From: Candidatus Gastranaerophilales bacterium
Lineage (GTDB): Bacteria > Cyanobacteriota > Vampirovibrionia > Gastranaerophilales > Gastranaerophilaceae
DNA: 64,000 nucleotides
Reading direction: 5' to 3'
NCBI GenBank assembly: GCA_944323685.1
Contig: CALUTJ010000015.1
Span: 1-64,000, forward strand
Within the stretch, counting starts at the first letter, position 1. Each line of letters starts with the position of its first letter. Below, one piece after another: positions 1 through 10,060 of the stretch. A model generated the notes under the pieces. It saw nothing but the letters and a program-made list of their open reading frames with translations. It ran no database searches and had not been told where the DNA came from. The translations under genes were made by a program, and so were the position numbers.

Positions 1-50
1 CAAAGCGAACGCCTTGAAGGCGTGAAACAATAATCCGATTTATTTAACAG

Positions 51-192
51 ACAACAATGATTAACAAACGTCAGCCAAGATATTGACGCCCTATCGGGTA
101 AAACAGACAAAAGCAGTGATTAGTGAGAACGGCTGTGCCGCTGAACATACAACAAGGATTAATCAACGTCAGCCAGGATATTGACGCCCTAT
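51..192. repeat. Two 44-bp imperfect direct repeats (51-94 and 149-192)
   Basis: The copies share ACAACAA-GATTAA followed by CAACGTCAGCCA and GATATTGACGCCCTAT, with a 98-bp period. Each contains an inverted repeat CGTCA-N10-TGACG. The sequence ahead of each copy carries a short hairpin (ACGCCTT-G-AAGGCGT near 10-24 and CGGC-TGT-GCCG near 130-140), so the real unit may be the whole ~98 bp with an array running off the left edge. No coding sense was found; this fills the gap upstream of rex. Confidence 0.6.
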
Positions 193-285
193 ATAAAAAA
201 CAAAAAAAATAAATCGTGATTTTTTTCTTGATTTGATATATAATTTTTAACAAATAAAAGTCAGGAATAATTGCAGCATAGGAAA

Positions 286-906
286 ATGAGCAAAAATATA
301 CCCGAAAAAGTATCAAACAGATTGACATTATACCACAGCATAATGGTGGAATATATAGAGGCGGGGATTGAAACAATCTCAAGCCCGCAGATTGCGCAAA
401 GACTGGGGATAGATGACTCACAGGTACGCAAAGACTTTAAACTGTTGAATAATGCAGGCAAATGCAGAGTCGGGTATATGGTAAAGGATTTAAAAGATTC
501 TATTGAAAAGACATTGGGTTTTTCAAAGACAAAAGATGCTTTTATTGTCGGGTCAGGGCATCTGGGGCTTGCTCTGGCAAAGTATGACAGCTTTAACAGC
601 TATGGCTTGAATATACTTGCTCTGTTTGATAATGACCCGCAAAAGATAGATATACAGGTAAATAATAAACAGATTTTTCATATATCCAAACTGCCGAATC
701 TTGTGCAAAGATTGGGAGTTGAGCTGGCAATTTTAACGGTTCCGAGGCAGTCGGCCCAGCAGGTTGCTGACTTTTTAATTGACTCAAATATAAAATACAT
801 CTGGAACTTTACCCCTGCGGTGTTAAAGGTTCCTCCGACTGTGAAGGTGTGGAATGAAAATCTTATGGGCAGCTTTTTGCAGTTTGCCTGTAAAGACATT
901 GTGTAA
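286..906 (+). CDS. rex: Redox-sensing transcriptional repressor Rex
   Basis: Rex-family repressors bind operator DNA and release it when NADH rises, so fermentative and respiratory genes follow the NADH/NAD+ ratio. Residues 1-80 form the winged-helix region, with the family signature of an IP..V.RL..Y start and an SS.QIAQRLG..DSQVRKDF recognition segment. A Rossmann fold follows with VGSGHLG near residue 89, and the C-terminal helix expected for domain swapping is present. Length (206 aa) is normal. I chose ATG 286 over the in-frame TTG 271 because family members begin close to this point. The stop abuts the stop of the convergent TolC-like gene with no gap. Regulatory targets are not visible. 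Confidence 0.93.
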   Translation: MSKNIPEKVSNRLTLYHSIMVEYIEAGIETISSPQIAQRLGIDDSQVRKDFKLLNNAGKCRVGYMVKDLKDSIEKTLGFSKTKDAFIVGSGHLGLALAKYDSFNSYGLNILALFDNDPQKIDIQVNNKQIFHISKLPNLVQRLGVELAILTVPRQSAQQVADFLIDSNIKYIWNFTPAVLKVPPTVKVWNENLMGSFLQFACKDIV

Positions 907-2241
907 TTATAAATTCTGCGGATTAAGTTCAAACTCTTCGTTGTTGATTTCCCTTAAAAAGTCTATCCAGTCGGTGTAATAATCAGTGAGCGCACAGATG
1001 TAGCCTGTTACAATGTCTTGATATGACTGCTGCATAACTATTACCGTGGTGAGGTCTGCTTTGCCCTGAGCGTAGTTTTTCTTTGATATTTCAATAAGCT
1101 CTTCGGAATCTTTAATTATTTTTTGCTTGTAAAAAATAAGGTTGTTTCTTGAGGTAGCAAAACGATTATATGCAGAGCTGAGGTCTTTTAGGGCTTTGTT
1201 TTTAGCTGATTCGTAATTTATTTGAGCCTGTTTAATCTGTAGTTTTGCGTTGTCAATTTCAGGCTTGTAGCTGTATAAAAGAGGAATGTTGTTGATACCG
1301 GCACCGGCGTACGCTCCGGGTTCAAAATGTGCGGTATCACTGTGGCTGCGGGGTAAATAGGAGTATCCTCCTAAAATTTCTATATCGGGGATTCTCTGAC
1401 GCTCAACGATTGTCAAATTCTTTTGAGCAATGTCTATTTCATGCTTTGCCGCTTTGATATCGAGCCTTTTTTCAAGCGCTCTTTGCGCAATTTCTTCAAA
1501 ACTGGGGATAGGCGTGTTAAAATCGGGTGTTTTAAGCGATATAAACACTGTTTCATCAGGAAGATTGTCTTCTTGCGTGTCATAAACGGTTTGGGTATCT
1601 TCTTTGAGGTTAAGTGCTTTGTTGAAGTTGTTTCTTGCCGTTGTGACATCGGTTTTTGCGCTGTTTATTTTAGTTTCCAGTTGGTTAAGCGCTATCTGTG
1701 CCTGAATAACTTCTGTTTGAGAGGCTTTGCCGTTTGAGTATTTTTTTTGCGCAATGGACAGCAGCTCATCTAAAAGGAGTTTTTGTTCATAAAGATTGTT
1801 GAGAATTGTTTTTGCTCCGACAAGGTCTGCATAGGTTTCTCTTACGTCCATCTCGAGCGTGAATTCGGAGAGTTTAACATCGTTTTCTTTTTTATAGAGG
1901 TGAGATTTTGCAAGATTTTTTCTTGCTGCCCGTTTTGCTATTTCAAGAGTTTGAGAGACTCCTATTTGTTGAGGCTCGCTTTCTCCTGCCTTGCCGAAGT
2001 TGTAGAAAATATTTATATCAGGATTTTTGAGTCTGTTTGAGCTTTTTATATCGTTCTTTGCAAGCTCAAGGTCAATCCTTGCGGATTGAAGATCCAGATT
2101 GTTAGAAAGCGATAGCTCTATAGCATCGTCCAGATTTATTTTTTTTATTGTTTGCGCCAGACATTCCGCCGCGCAAAATCTGTAAATCGCACAGCTCAGT
2201 GTTATAGCAAATATTATTAAGATTTTTGAGTGTTTTTTCAT
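907..2241 (-). CDS. TolC-like outer membrane efflux protein
   Basis: Outer-membrane factor (OEP family) that would form the trimeric channel of an efflux pump or type I exporter. There is a signal peptide (about residues 1-30, ending near C-A-A-E-C/L-A-Q), then two long alpha-helical repeats with the expected heptad pattern and a conserved 'ARR/AKR..AR..L..A' segment in the first repeat. The 444 aa length fits the family. The start ATG overlaps the stop of the upstream AsmA-like gene as ATGA, so the two are translationally coupled. No membrane-fusion or RND/ABC partner is nearby, so the substrate cannot be named. Confidence 0.88.
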   Translation of the reverse strand: MKKHSKILIIFAITLSCAIYRFCAAECLAQTIKKINLDDAIELSLSNNLDLQSARIDLELAKNDIKSSNRLKNPDINIFYNFGKAGESEPQQIGVSQTLEIAKRAARKNLAKSHLYKKENDVKLSEFTLEMDVRETYADLVGAKTILNNLYEQKLLLDELLSIAQKKYSNGKASQTEVIQAQIALNQLETKINSAKTDVTTARNNFNKALNLKEDTQTVYDTQEDNLPDETVFISLKTPDFNTPIPSFEEIAQRALEKRLDIKAAKHEIDIAQKNLTIVERQRIPDIEILGGYSYLPRSHSDTAHFEPGAYAGAGINNIPLLYSYKPEIDNAKLQIKQAQINYESAKNKALKDLSSAYNRFATSRNNLIFYKQKIIKDSEELIEISKKNYAQGKADLTTVIVMQQSYQDIVTGYICALTDYYTDWIDFLREINNEEFELNPQNL

Positions 2242-5200
2242 TGTTGTTCGGTTTGTGTTGTTTGTGTCTGATTTTGTGTTGTTGATGAATCCTTTGTGCT
2301 TGATTCCTGTGCATCTTTTGCTGTTTTATAAATTTGCAGGATACCGCCTATGGCCTTTACTGCTTTGTTTTCTTTTAATTTTTGAACTTTTTCGTTATTT
2401 TGCAGCGATTGGCTGACAGATTGCTTAACCTGTTCTTTTATATTTTGTTTGATTTCTTCTTTAGTAACAGGAGCGGTCTGTTTTTCTGCCTGTTGTGTCA
2501 GCTCTGCTTGCTCCTGCTGAATTTTTTCAGGCGTATTAAGCCATTTAAATCCGTCAAAAGCGGAAGCCGGATTGTTGAGGTTTCCGTTTAATTTTACCTT
2601 AAACGATTTTGTGCCGGACTGTTCCGGAGTCAGCGCCGGAATTGTCTGTAAAACGGCTTTGTTAGCTGCTTCGTTAAAGGAGTTCATTGCAGATGCAATT
2701 TTTGTGCCGAAGTTTGGAATCAATGCCACAAATTTTTCTACCGAAAGGTCTGCAACAGGGCCCAGTGCGTTTGTAACCTCTTGAGAAAGAGAGCCGAGAA
2801 TTTCTATATTGGAATCCATTGAAAGCAGGTTAACACTACCTTTTAACAATAGTGACATATGGGCGCCTGACATTTTAACCTGTTCAAGTATTGCATTGCC
2901 GCCGGAGAGTTTTACTTTACCGTTAAGATATGAAAATTGTCCCGTGTTGTACGGTGATATAGTATTAATGAGGCTGCCGAGCTTTGTTTTTACAAAACTT
3001 TGTGACAACAGATTATCAGCCTGCAAGAAAGTTTCAAAACGTCCGAGGCTGCCTAATTGGCCGTCTTTAAGTTCAAAATCGGCATTACCGTTGAGTGATT
3101 TCATTTGTTGTTCGTATGTGGCACCTTTGAGTTTTACATCGGCGTTAAAGTCAAGATTGCTTTGTATCTGGTCTTTTAAGCCGGTAAATACGGTTATTGC
3201 TTGATTGGCATTAATTTTAAGACCTTTTACTTTTGCTTTAATTTCAGTTGTCTTTACGTTGTAAGACACATCAGCGCTTACTGTTCCGCCGTATACGTCC
3301 GCTTTTAAATCCGGAATTTTCACAAGGTCATTTATTAGTGTAAATGAGCCTGTAACATTTGTTGCTACGAGATTGCCGCCCATTTGTTTCATTGTGAATT
3401 TTTGAAAATCAGCATTGCCGTTAGATATTTTAACTGGCAGTACAGTTGCGTTTGGCCCTGATGATGCGGAGGAAGAGCTGCCTGATGCAAGAAGCGCATT
3501 CATTTTGTCCATTGCTTTAAACAGATTGTCAACGTTTAAATCAAGACTTGAAAGTTTCATTGATTTTATCAAGAATACGTTGCCGAATTTTGTCGATGCA
3601 TCGGCAATAATGTTTAAAACGGTTTTGTTTATATCAAGGTTCTGGATATTTGCGCTGATTGTATCGCCGTTAAATTCTAAATCCACACCCTGTACTTTGG
3701 TGAGCAGTGCGGGTAAATTTATATCTTTTATAGAAATAAAACCTTTGTAAGACGGGTTATTAAAGGTTCCGTATATGTTCAAATCGCCTTTGGCACTGAG
3801 CGAAGCGTCATTCATAAGAGTGTGAGAGAGGATAACCGGCTCGGGTATGGAAAATAGCAGTTTCATCTCTGGATAATTTGAAGAAATGTTAGCTATTGAA
3901 CCTGTAATGCCGGCAATTTTTGTTGCACCTTTTTTGTTCTGTACAAAATTTTGACCTAAATTTGATTTAGCTGGCATATAAAGTGAGGCATCAGCAATGT
4001 TAAGCTTGTCATTTGAGTATGTCATTTCTGCATTAACAAGCCCCTTTTTATTGAGCATTTTTTTAACGCTTACGGGTGAAAAATTGTTGTTTGCGTCAGG
4101 GTAAGCTTGAGCGTTTATGTCAATTTTTTGCAAATTACCGCTTATTACAGCTTTAATAGGTATAGCTCCATTTGTTCCTATCAAGGTTCTTGCTTCTTTT
4201 GGTAAAAGAGAATTTATATCGGAAGCTTTTATTGAACCGTCTGCATTTATGGCAATTTTCATATCGTTAAGATAGTCTTTAATCGTGCCTGATACTTTTA
4301 TTTTTGAAGAATTTAAAATTACATCAAAAGAGTTTATAACAGCCTGTTTTGGATTAACATCAAGTTTTAGTGTGTTGATTTTTGTTGTGATTGCAGGCAT
4401 TGGCGCTTTTGTTTTAAGTGCAAATTTTGATAGCGCAACATCAATATCCGGCTGTATTTTTGCGAGTTTGCCTTTGAGGATAATATCGATATTTAAAATA
4501 CCGCTGTTTAGCAGGAATGATTGTTTCATAGACATAGGCGCAAAGGCGTTGAATAACGGAGCTATGTTTATATCATCGGATTTTACCGTTATATCTGTGT
4601 CCGAGTTTGATTTTATTGAACCCATTGCTGAGATTTTGGTTCCGTTTATAAAAGTATGGGCGTTTATGATATTCAAAGCGTTGTTTGAAAAATCAATGTT
4701 TGCCGTAATATCGCTTATTTTAACGGGGATAAGATTGTGAGTTACGGAACCCTGTACAACATTTAATTTACCGGAGGATTCGAACTCTTTTAAATCGGTT
4801 TTTACGTTAAAGTTTGATTTTATGTAGCCCTGCACCTTAAGTGAGGCAAGGTCATTTTGCATATTAAGCGAGTTTAAAAGAGCTATTGCAAAATTTTGTA
4901 TGCTTGAAAAACTGATTTTATCGGTATTAAATTTAATATCGAGTTTTGTTTTGCTGCCGGTTTTTACGTTTGTTACAAGCGAAACTTTTTCTGTTGCGCT
5001 TACGTAAACGTTTGCATCGATATCTGTTTCATGTCCTTTAGAAAGAAGATGAAAGTAGCTGTCAGGCAGCTTGTCTCCGTTGAGTTTTATGCTCAATTTG
5101 TCTATATTTAAGTAACCGTCAAGGTCAATGTGCCCCTGATGCTCTTTTGCCGCTATATCAGCAGAAATAACGGCTTTGGGGTCATATTTTACAAGTTCTT

Positions 5201-5939
5201 TAATAAAATCTATTTGCGGCAGGTTTTGTGTCTGAGCAGGTGCAGTGTTTGAAGCAACAGCCGGCCAGAAACTGTATAACCTTACATCAAAATTAACGTT
5301 TTCTTTGTCATTAACAAAAATTTTTCCGTCTGTTGTCACCCGTAAATGTTTGTTTAAAACCGCTTTATCAAACACAAAATTGTTTGTATTCACTGTAAAG
5401 GTATTTGATGATTTTTCGTCTTTAAGTCTGAGAGATAAATCTTTTACCGTCACAACCGGTAACGCAGACGAAATTTTAACCGGCATTTCTGCTGTTGTAG
5501 TTTGAGAGGTCTGCTGCGTTTGTTCAAGGGTTTGGGTTATGTATTTAACTAAATCAAGCTGACCGTCTGAAAGCAGTGTGAGATTTAAAACCGGAGAATC
5601 AACGCTGATGTCACTTATTTTTAAGGTTTTTAAAATCAATGGCAGAAGAGATATCTTGACCTGAGCATTTTTAACTGTTGCAATCTCTTTGCCTTCGGGA
5701 TATGAAATTTTCAGATTTTTTAAATTTACACCTGCCTTTAAAGAAGGTGTCGTCACAAGTTTTATGTCACTTGCGTCAAAATTGAGTTTTGCGCTTTGAC
5801 AAATTATCTCCTGAATATCTTTTTTATAATTATTGAGGTTTATAAGTTCTGGCAGAGCAAAAACAAACCCTGCATACAAAACAACCGTTGTGCACAGTAT
5901 TACGGAAAGAAATATTTTATACTTTTTGATAAAATTCAT
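2238..5939 (-). CDS. AsmA-like/DUF748-type envelope protein
   Basis: A 1233-aa protein with one N-terminal membrane segment (about residues 10-29) followed by long repetitive beta-rich sequence of the AsmA/TamB/YhdP type. Known members form bridge-like grooves that carry phospholipid between inner and outer membranes. AsmA-like features include the 'LK.L.IS...V..P...L' pattern near residues 100-125 and the C-terminal LNG.L.NP block. The last ~100 residues are Gln/Lys-rich and probably unstructured or coiled. It leads an operon with the TolC-like gene. Lipid transport is inferred from the family. Confidence 0.8.
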   Translation of the reverse strand: MNFIKKYKIFLSVILCTTVVLYAGFVFALPELINLNNYKKDIQEIICQSAKLNFDASDIKLVTTPSLKAGVNLKNLKISYPEGKEIATVKNAQVKISLLPLILKTLKISDISVDSPVLNLTLLSDGQLDLVKYITQTLEQTQQTSQTTTAEMPVKISSALPVVTVKDLSLRLKDEKSSNTFTVNTNNFVFDKAVLNKHLRVTTDGKIFVNDKENVNFDVRLYSFWPAVASNTAPAQTQNLPQIDFIKELVKYDPKAVISADIAAKEHQGHIDLDGYLNIDKLSIKLNGDKLPDSYFHLLSKGHETDIDANVYVSATEKVSLVTNVKTGSKTKLDIKFNTDKISFSSIQNFAIALLNSLNMQNDLASLKVQGYIKSNFNVKTDLKEFESSGKLNVVQGSVTHNLIPVKISDITANIDFSNNALNIINAHTFINGTKISAMGSIKSNSDTDITVKSDDINIAPLFNAFAPMSMKQSFLLNSGILNIDIILKGKLAKIQPDIDVALSKFALKTKAPMPAITTKINTLKLDVNPKQAVINSFDVILNSSKIKVSGTIKDYLNDMKIAINADGSIKASDINSLLPKEARTLIGTNGAIPIKAVISGNLQKIDINAQAYPDANNNFSPVSVKKMLNKKGLVNAEMTYSNDKLNIADASLYMPAKSNLGQNFVQNKKGATKIAGITGSIANISSNYPEMKLLFSIPEPVILSHTLMNDASLSAKGDLNIYGTFNNPSYKGFISIKDINLPALLTKVQGVDLEFNGDTISANIQNLDINKTVLNIIADASTKFGNVFLIKSMKLSSLDLNVDNLFKAMDKMNALLASGSSSSASSGPNATVLPVKISNGNADFQKFTMKQMGGNLVATNVTGSFTLINDLVKIPDLKADVYGGTVSADVSYNVKTTEIKAKVKGLKINANQAITVFTGLKDQIQSNLDFNADVKLKGATYEQQMKSLNGNADFELKDGQLGSLGRFETFLQADNLLSQSFVKTKLGSLINTISPYNTGQFSYLNGKVKLSGGNAILEQVKMSGAHMSLLLKGSVNLLSMDSNIEILGSLSQEVTNALGPVADLSVEKFVALIPNFGTKIASAMNSFNEAANKAVLQTIPALTPEQSGTKSFKVKLNGNLNNPASAFDGFKWLNTPEKIQQEQAELTQQAEKQTAPVTKEEIKQNIKEQVKQSVSQSLQNNEKVQKLKENKAVKAIGGILQIYKTAKDAQESSTKDSSTTQNQTQTTQTEQQ

Positions 5940-6073
5940 AACCCGTCCCCTTAAATTTTACACTATTATTTTAGCAAAAATAATACATATGTGGTAGATT
6001 TCAAGATAGCAATTTCGGGTAAAAATGCTATAATCTTTTTATTAAACAAATAATAATTGAAAAAGGAATTTTT

Positions 6074-6541
6074 ATGGCAGACAATCAAGAATTTATCAAA
6101 TGTCCCGCATGCGGCAAAATTATGAAGAAAGTTTATCTTGAAAAACAAAACTTTATGGTCGATATATGTCTGGACGGCTGCGGCGGAATCTGGCTGGATA
6201 ACAGAGAGTTGAAAAAACTTGACGAAAAAGCGGAAGACATAACTCCAATTGCTGAAGCAAAAAAGGACAGAGAGTTCGCTAAAGTAGACACAACAATGGA
6301 TAGAGAATGTCCTTTATGTCACAAACCAATGGTTAAAAACCATGTAAGTGCAAAAATGGAAATTACAATTGACGAGTGCTACAACTGCGGCGGAAAATTC
6401 TTTGACCACAGCGAGCTTGAGGCAATGAGAAAACAGTATAATTCCGATGCGGAAAGAGTTGCCGACGTAAAAAAATTTGCGGAAAATATCCCGCAAATGC
6501 AGCTTCTTCTTGACGAACTATGGTTTGAAGATGCCAATTAA
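6074..6541 (+). CDS. Protein with two zf-TFIIB-type zinc ribbons
   Basis: A 155-aa protein with two copies of the zf-TFIIB (PF13453-like) pattern. The first has CPACG then CLDGCGGIWLDNREL, the second CPLCHK then CYNCGGKFFDHSEL, each giving four Cys ligands for one zinc. A charged linker joins them. The biochemical role of this family is not established; nucleic-acid or protein binding is the usual guess. A good ribosome binding site (AAAAAGGAA, about 6 nt spacing) supports ATG 6074. It is a single-gene unit transcribed away from the AsmA-like operon. Confidence 0.8.
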   Translation: MADNQEFIKCPACGKIMKKVYLEKQNFMVDICLDGCGGIWLDNRELKKLDEKAEDITPIAEAKKDREFAKVDTTMDRECPLCHKPMVKNHVSAKMEITIDECYNCGGKFFDHSELEAMRKQYNSDAERVADVKKFAENIPQMQLLLDELWFEDAN

Positions 6542-6581
6542 GGCTTTGTACAACAGTAATTGAAAAACCTAACAATCATGG

Positions 6582-7970
6582 CTATTTGGCGGTTATGGAT
6601 TCGTAAGTACTGATGGCATATTTGTCTGTCATGCCCGAAATGTAATCTATAATAGCCTGCTTGTAGTCTTTAGGGTTGTTTAAGTTGTAAATCGTTTTAT
6701 TTTGATATTCAACGGGACGATTCTTGTTTGTGCTGTATTTAACAAGCCAGTCTTTGAAATTGGCATCATATTTATTCGTACTGTTTTTAGACAGTTTTTC
6801 TATGGAAGCTTCGCCGTTGTAGAAGCTTAAATAATGATTGTATATATCTGTAAGAATCTTGTCACATCCACTTTGATTAATTTTTTTTGCGCTTGTTTTG
6901 AGGTAGATATTTTCGTAGTTGTATTTTTTTATCTCATTCATTAAGTCAAATACCGGTTTTGAAAACCCTATACCCTTTTGCGGGGATGAATTTTTAACAA
7001 GGTCGTTTACAAAAAGACTGATTAAAGAGGTGTTGTTGACCTGATAATCTGAATCCGGCAGGTATTTTTTTAGGATTTGATTTAACTCCTGATGATTTTT
7101 CTTTGTTAAAATTCCAAGCTTTGTTGCGTCTTCGATATCTCTGCCGATATAAGCAATTTTATCGGAAATTTTTACAACAACGCCTTCCCAGCTGTATGGT
7201 TCAACCTCTCCTGCTTTTTGTATCGAATAAAGGTCAACGGGTGTTTTTCTCGGTTTAATAAAATTCTGGTCAAGCTCGCCGCAGTGGTTGATTATTCCGT
7301 CACGCACCGCATAGGTAAGCCCGAGATTGTTTTGCTGCCCTTTACTGTTTAAAAGTGTGAGTATACTGTCTATCATTCTCAGGCTGTTTTTTTCGTGCCA
7401 GAAAGGCGGCAGCCCTTCTTTTTGAGCAATGGTATTAAGTGTTTTTTCTCCGTCATGTCCGAAAGGAGAGTGCCCGATATCGTGCCCCATTGCAATAGTT
7501 TCTGTCAAATCCTCGTTAAGCCCCAGTTTTTTTGAGATGTTTCTTGCAATGTCAGATACCTGCAAAACATGTGTACTGCGGGTGGAAACCATATCGTTTT
7601 CGCAAACGGGGAAAACCTGTGTTTTAAAACGCAGCCTGTCAAAACCCTCAGAGTGCATAATTCTGTTTCTGTCACGCTCAAATTCAGTTCTTATATCGTT
7701 ATTTTTTTGTTCAATCGGAGAATATCTTTTTATTGCAATCGCCCAGTTGGGGTTGTTTTCGTCCATCGCGCAGTTTTTAAAAGAACCTGCACCTGATACA
7801 GGCGTATATGACAGCGCAGCTTTAAAACTTACGGTGTCTACAATAGGCGCTTGCAACAGTTTAGAGGGGTATTTAACGGGGGACGAATATTTTCCTGTTA
7901 ATGTTTCAGGCTGCCTGTTTTTATTTGTAAATATTGAAACAGGTAATAACATAACTAACTTATACCACAT
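6582..7970 (-). CDS. HD-domain dNTP triphosphohydrolase-like protein with FKA-type N-terminus
   Basis: Resembles deoxyguanosinetriphosphate triphosphohydrolase (dGTPase), which cleaves dNTPs to nucleosides and triphosphate. The metal-binding HD set is visible: H134 in RSTHVLQV, H163-D164 in AMGHDIGHSPFGHDGE, and a later Asp in ISDKIAYIGRDIEDA. The first ~75 residues are not part of the enzyme and contain VSFKA (46-50), similar to the FKG tails of the next genes. An alternative start is the ATG at 7952; a TGGTATAAG extended -10-like element lies between the two ATGs, which favours the downstream one if it is used. Possible roles are nucleotide-pool control or phage defence; the substrate is unproven. 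Confidence 0.8.
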   Translation of the reverse strand: MWYKLVMLLPVSIFTNKNRQPETLTGKYSSPVKYPSKLLQAPIVDTVSFKAALSYTPVSGAGSFKNCAMDENNPNWAIAIKRYSPIEQKNNDIRTEFERDRNRIMHSEGFDRLRFKTQVFPVCENDMVSTRSTHVLQVSDIARNISKKLGLNEDLTETIAMGHDIGHSPFGHDGEKTLNTIAQKEGLPPFWHEKNSLRMIDSILTLLNSKGQQNNLGLTYAVRDGIINHCGELDQNFIKPRKTPVDLYSIQKAGEVEPYSWEGVVVKISDKIAYIGRDIEDATKLGILTKKNHQELNQILKKYLPDSDYQVNNTSLISLFVNDLVKNSSPQKGIGFSKPVFDLMNEIKKYNYENIYLKTSAKKINQSGCDKILTDIYNHYLSFYNGEASIEKLSKNSTNKYDANFKDWLVKYSTNKNRPVEYQNKTIYNLNNPKDYKQAIIDYISGMTDKYAISTYESITAK

Positions 7971-8015
7971 TTGTAGTAATTTTGTGACTGTTTATAAAAA
8001 TTTTGTTACAAACTA

Positions 8016-8030
8016 TTGAGAAAATCTCAA
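8016..8030. promoter_or_regulatory. Inverted repeat in divergent promoter region
   Basis: TTGAG-AAAAT-CTCAA lies between the divergent HD-hydrolase and PLD genes, about 45 bp from each start, where an operator shared by both would sit. It lacks a U tract on either strand, so terminator function is unlikely. The regulator is unknown. Confidence 0.35.
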
Positions 8031-8082
8031 CGGATATTCATAATAAAAGTAAGATTGGTCTTTGTTTGTGGAAGTTGGTGTT

Positions 8083-10059
8083 ATGAATAATATTGCGATT
8101 TCACCTTTTTTGTATGTCGTGAAGCAGACTCCTTCGTTTGCTGCAAATTCGCCTGATACGTATCAAAAGCAGATACCAAAACCTGTTGTAAAAACACCTA
8201 AAAAAGATCATCCTGTTGCGCTTGATGATGTATCGTTTTTTGTTGCAAAAAAGATTGCCGAAAATGCTAATAAACTCGGGCTTTCACGTACGGAATACCT
8301 TATTCAGAACATAAAATCTCTGGCATATATTCCTCAGGTTATACCGGAAGACTCAAAAACTGCAATTGTGGGCAGAACAAATGTTACAACCCTTATTGAC
8401 GGCGAGCAGATTTTTGACAAGGCAGTTGAATACATAAAAAGCGCAAAAGATTCAATCCAGATAGAAATGTTTGAATTCCAGCACCCGTCAATAGACGGAC
8501 ACCGCTGGCCGTCTAACGGAGCGGAAGCCGTTTCGGGCTTTGAACAGCACAATAGCTTGCTGCCTATAATTATTAAAAAGAAAAAAGAAAATCCTGACCT
8601 TAAGGTGCAGATTATACTTGATGCGCACAAGTGGTATATGGATGGAACAGGCATTCCGACAAGGCATTACAACAATCAGGATATGATAAGATACCTTAAA
8701 AACAACGGAATAGATGTTGTGCCATATCCTCGTCCGGCTCAAAGCGGGGCAGCTTTGCAGCACGTAAAACTAGTAGCCGTTGACGGAAAAAAAGTTATAA
8801 TAGGCGGTATGAACTGGGGCACACACTCAACTGCCAACCACGATGCCTGTGTTGCGGTAGAAACACGTGCAGGCTATCAGAATTCCGAAGTCGATAACAT
8901 ATTAAGCGAAATTTTTAACAAAGACTGGGCTTTTTCATGGCAAAGACTCGGGCGTACAAAAATAGTTGCCGGCCCGCTTACCGAGGACGAGCAGCAGTTT
9001 TATAAAGGGTTAAACAAAGAAATTAAAGACGAAAACGTAGAGTATATGAAAATTGTGGGCGAACTTTACAATAATGATGAAGACAGAAACCGCTACGATG
9101 AAAAAAATCTTGAAAAACTTGATATTATTAAACGCTCTCCTATAGAAAATCCGGCTATAAAAGTTCTTTCCACAAAACCGAGAGAGCTTGCTTACATAGG
9201 CGAGCAGGGTTCGGAATCCATAAGAAGATATGTTATGGACAAGGTTAAAACGGCTAAAAAGCTGAGGGCAGAGCTTTTTGTACTCTCCGACAAAGAAATT
9301 ATTCAAACAATAATAGACCGCGTCCACAATGGCGAGCTTGATGCAAAAATTATCGTAGACCCGTCTATTATTGAAGAATTTCCCTACTGTAACACTGCAT
9401 ACCAGAAACTTGTGGAAAATAACATTGATGTGCGCCAGTACAAAACAGATGCAAAAATTACCCAGAGAATGCACGGAAAATGGGCTGTGTTCGATGACAA
9501 AGAGGTGCTTATAGGTTCTGCTAACTGGTCAGCCATGGCGATGAATCAAAACCTTAAAAAAGGGCAAAGAGAAGATTATGAAAAATATACCGATTTAATC
9601 AACAAAGAAATCGTCGGGTATTTAAAAACTGTTGAAAAATACGAAAACGCAGTCGGGCTGCCGCCTTTGATAAGAAAAAAACTCGATTATAAAGAAGTTC
9701 TGTTAAGACGCGGAAAAATCAAAAAAGCTGTGAACGAAATCAACGAAACAGGCTCCGCGAAAATAAGACTACAGGACAAAATATACGAGTTCGGTGTAAA
9801 AGACCGCTCCGATTTAAATACCATAAAAGGGTATTACAAAATAATTATTGACAGAAACAACGCAAAAGAAAAATACAAACGCGGCAACAATGAAGCTGCT
9901 ATTGCCTTTGAAAAACCGATTCTTGCACGTGTGTTTTTAAAACAGTTTGAAAAAGACTGGAAACACTCGGAATCAGAGTACGAAAAAGTTAAAAACAGAT
10001 TTTACGAAGCTCCGCCGATGATTGCAGGCACTGCTTCTAAATTGGATTTGGTAGGTTGA
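8083..10059 (+). CDS. Phospholipase D-like protein with two HKD motifs
   Basis: Two HxK(x)4D motifs define a bilobed PLD-superfamily enzyme: HVKLVAVD near residue 227 followed by IGGMNW, and HGKWAVFD near residue 466 followed by IGSANWS. Members act on phospholipids, cardiolipin or nucleic acid. There is no clear signal peptide; the N-terminus (MNNIAISPF, then PSFAANS) resembles the FKG-type tails of its neighbours. About 150 residues beyond the second motif are helical, charged and unassigned. ATG 8083 has GGAAG 8 nt upstream; an in-frame TTG at 8062 is less likely. It is one nucleotide from the next gene, so they are co-transcribed. Confidence 0.82.
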   Translation: MNNIAISPFLYVVKQTPSFAANSPDTYQKQIPKPVVKTPKKDHPVALDDVSFFVAKKIAENANKLGLSRTEYLIQNIKSLAYIPQVIPEDSKTAIVGRTNVTTLIDGEQIFDKAVEYIKSAKDSIQIEMFEFQHPSIDGHRWPSNGAEAVSGFEQHNSLLPIIIKKKKENPDLKVQIILDAHKWYMDGTGIPTRHYNNQDMIRYLKNNGIDVVPYPRPAQSGAALQHVKLVAVDGKKVIIGGMNWGTHSTANHDACVAVETRAGYQNSEVDNILSEIFNKDWAFSWQRLGRTKIVAGPLTEDEQQFYKGLNKEIKDENVEYMKIVGELYNNDEDRNRYDEKNLEKLDIIKRSPIENPAIKVLSTKPRELAYIGEQGSESIRRYVMDKVKTAKKLRAELFVLSDKEIIQTIIDRVHNGELDAKIIVDPSIIEEFPYCNTAYQKLVENNIDVRQYKTDAKITQRMHGKWAVFDDKEVLIGSANWSAMAMNQNLKKGQREDYEKYTDLINKEIVGYLKTVEKYENAVGLPPLIRKKLDYKEVLLRRGKIKKAVNEINETGSAKIRLQDKIYEFGVKDRSDLNTIKGYYKIIIDRNNAKEKYKRGNNEAAIAFEKPILARVFLKQFEKDWKHSESEYEKVKNRFYEAPPMIAGTASKLDLVG

Positions 10060-10060
10060 T

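Noticed and set aside
271-285. TTG 271 as the start of rex
   Set aside because: The extra five residues do not match Rex proteins, and ATG 286 fits the family start.
1423-1737. Plus-strand frames opposite the TolC-like and AsmA-like genes
   Set aside because: Cys/Phe-rich composition and absence of ribosome binding sites mark them as antisense shadows.
7981-8005. Rex operator between the HD hydrolase and PLD genes
   Set aside because: TTTGTGAC and GTTACAAA are 16 bp apart with a mismatch, too far for a Rex dimer site.
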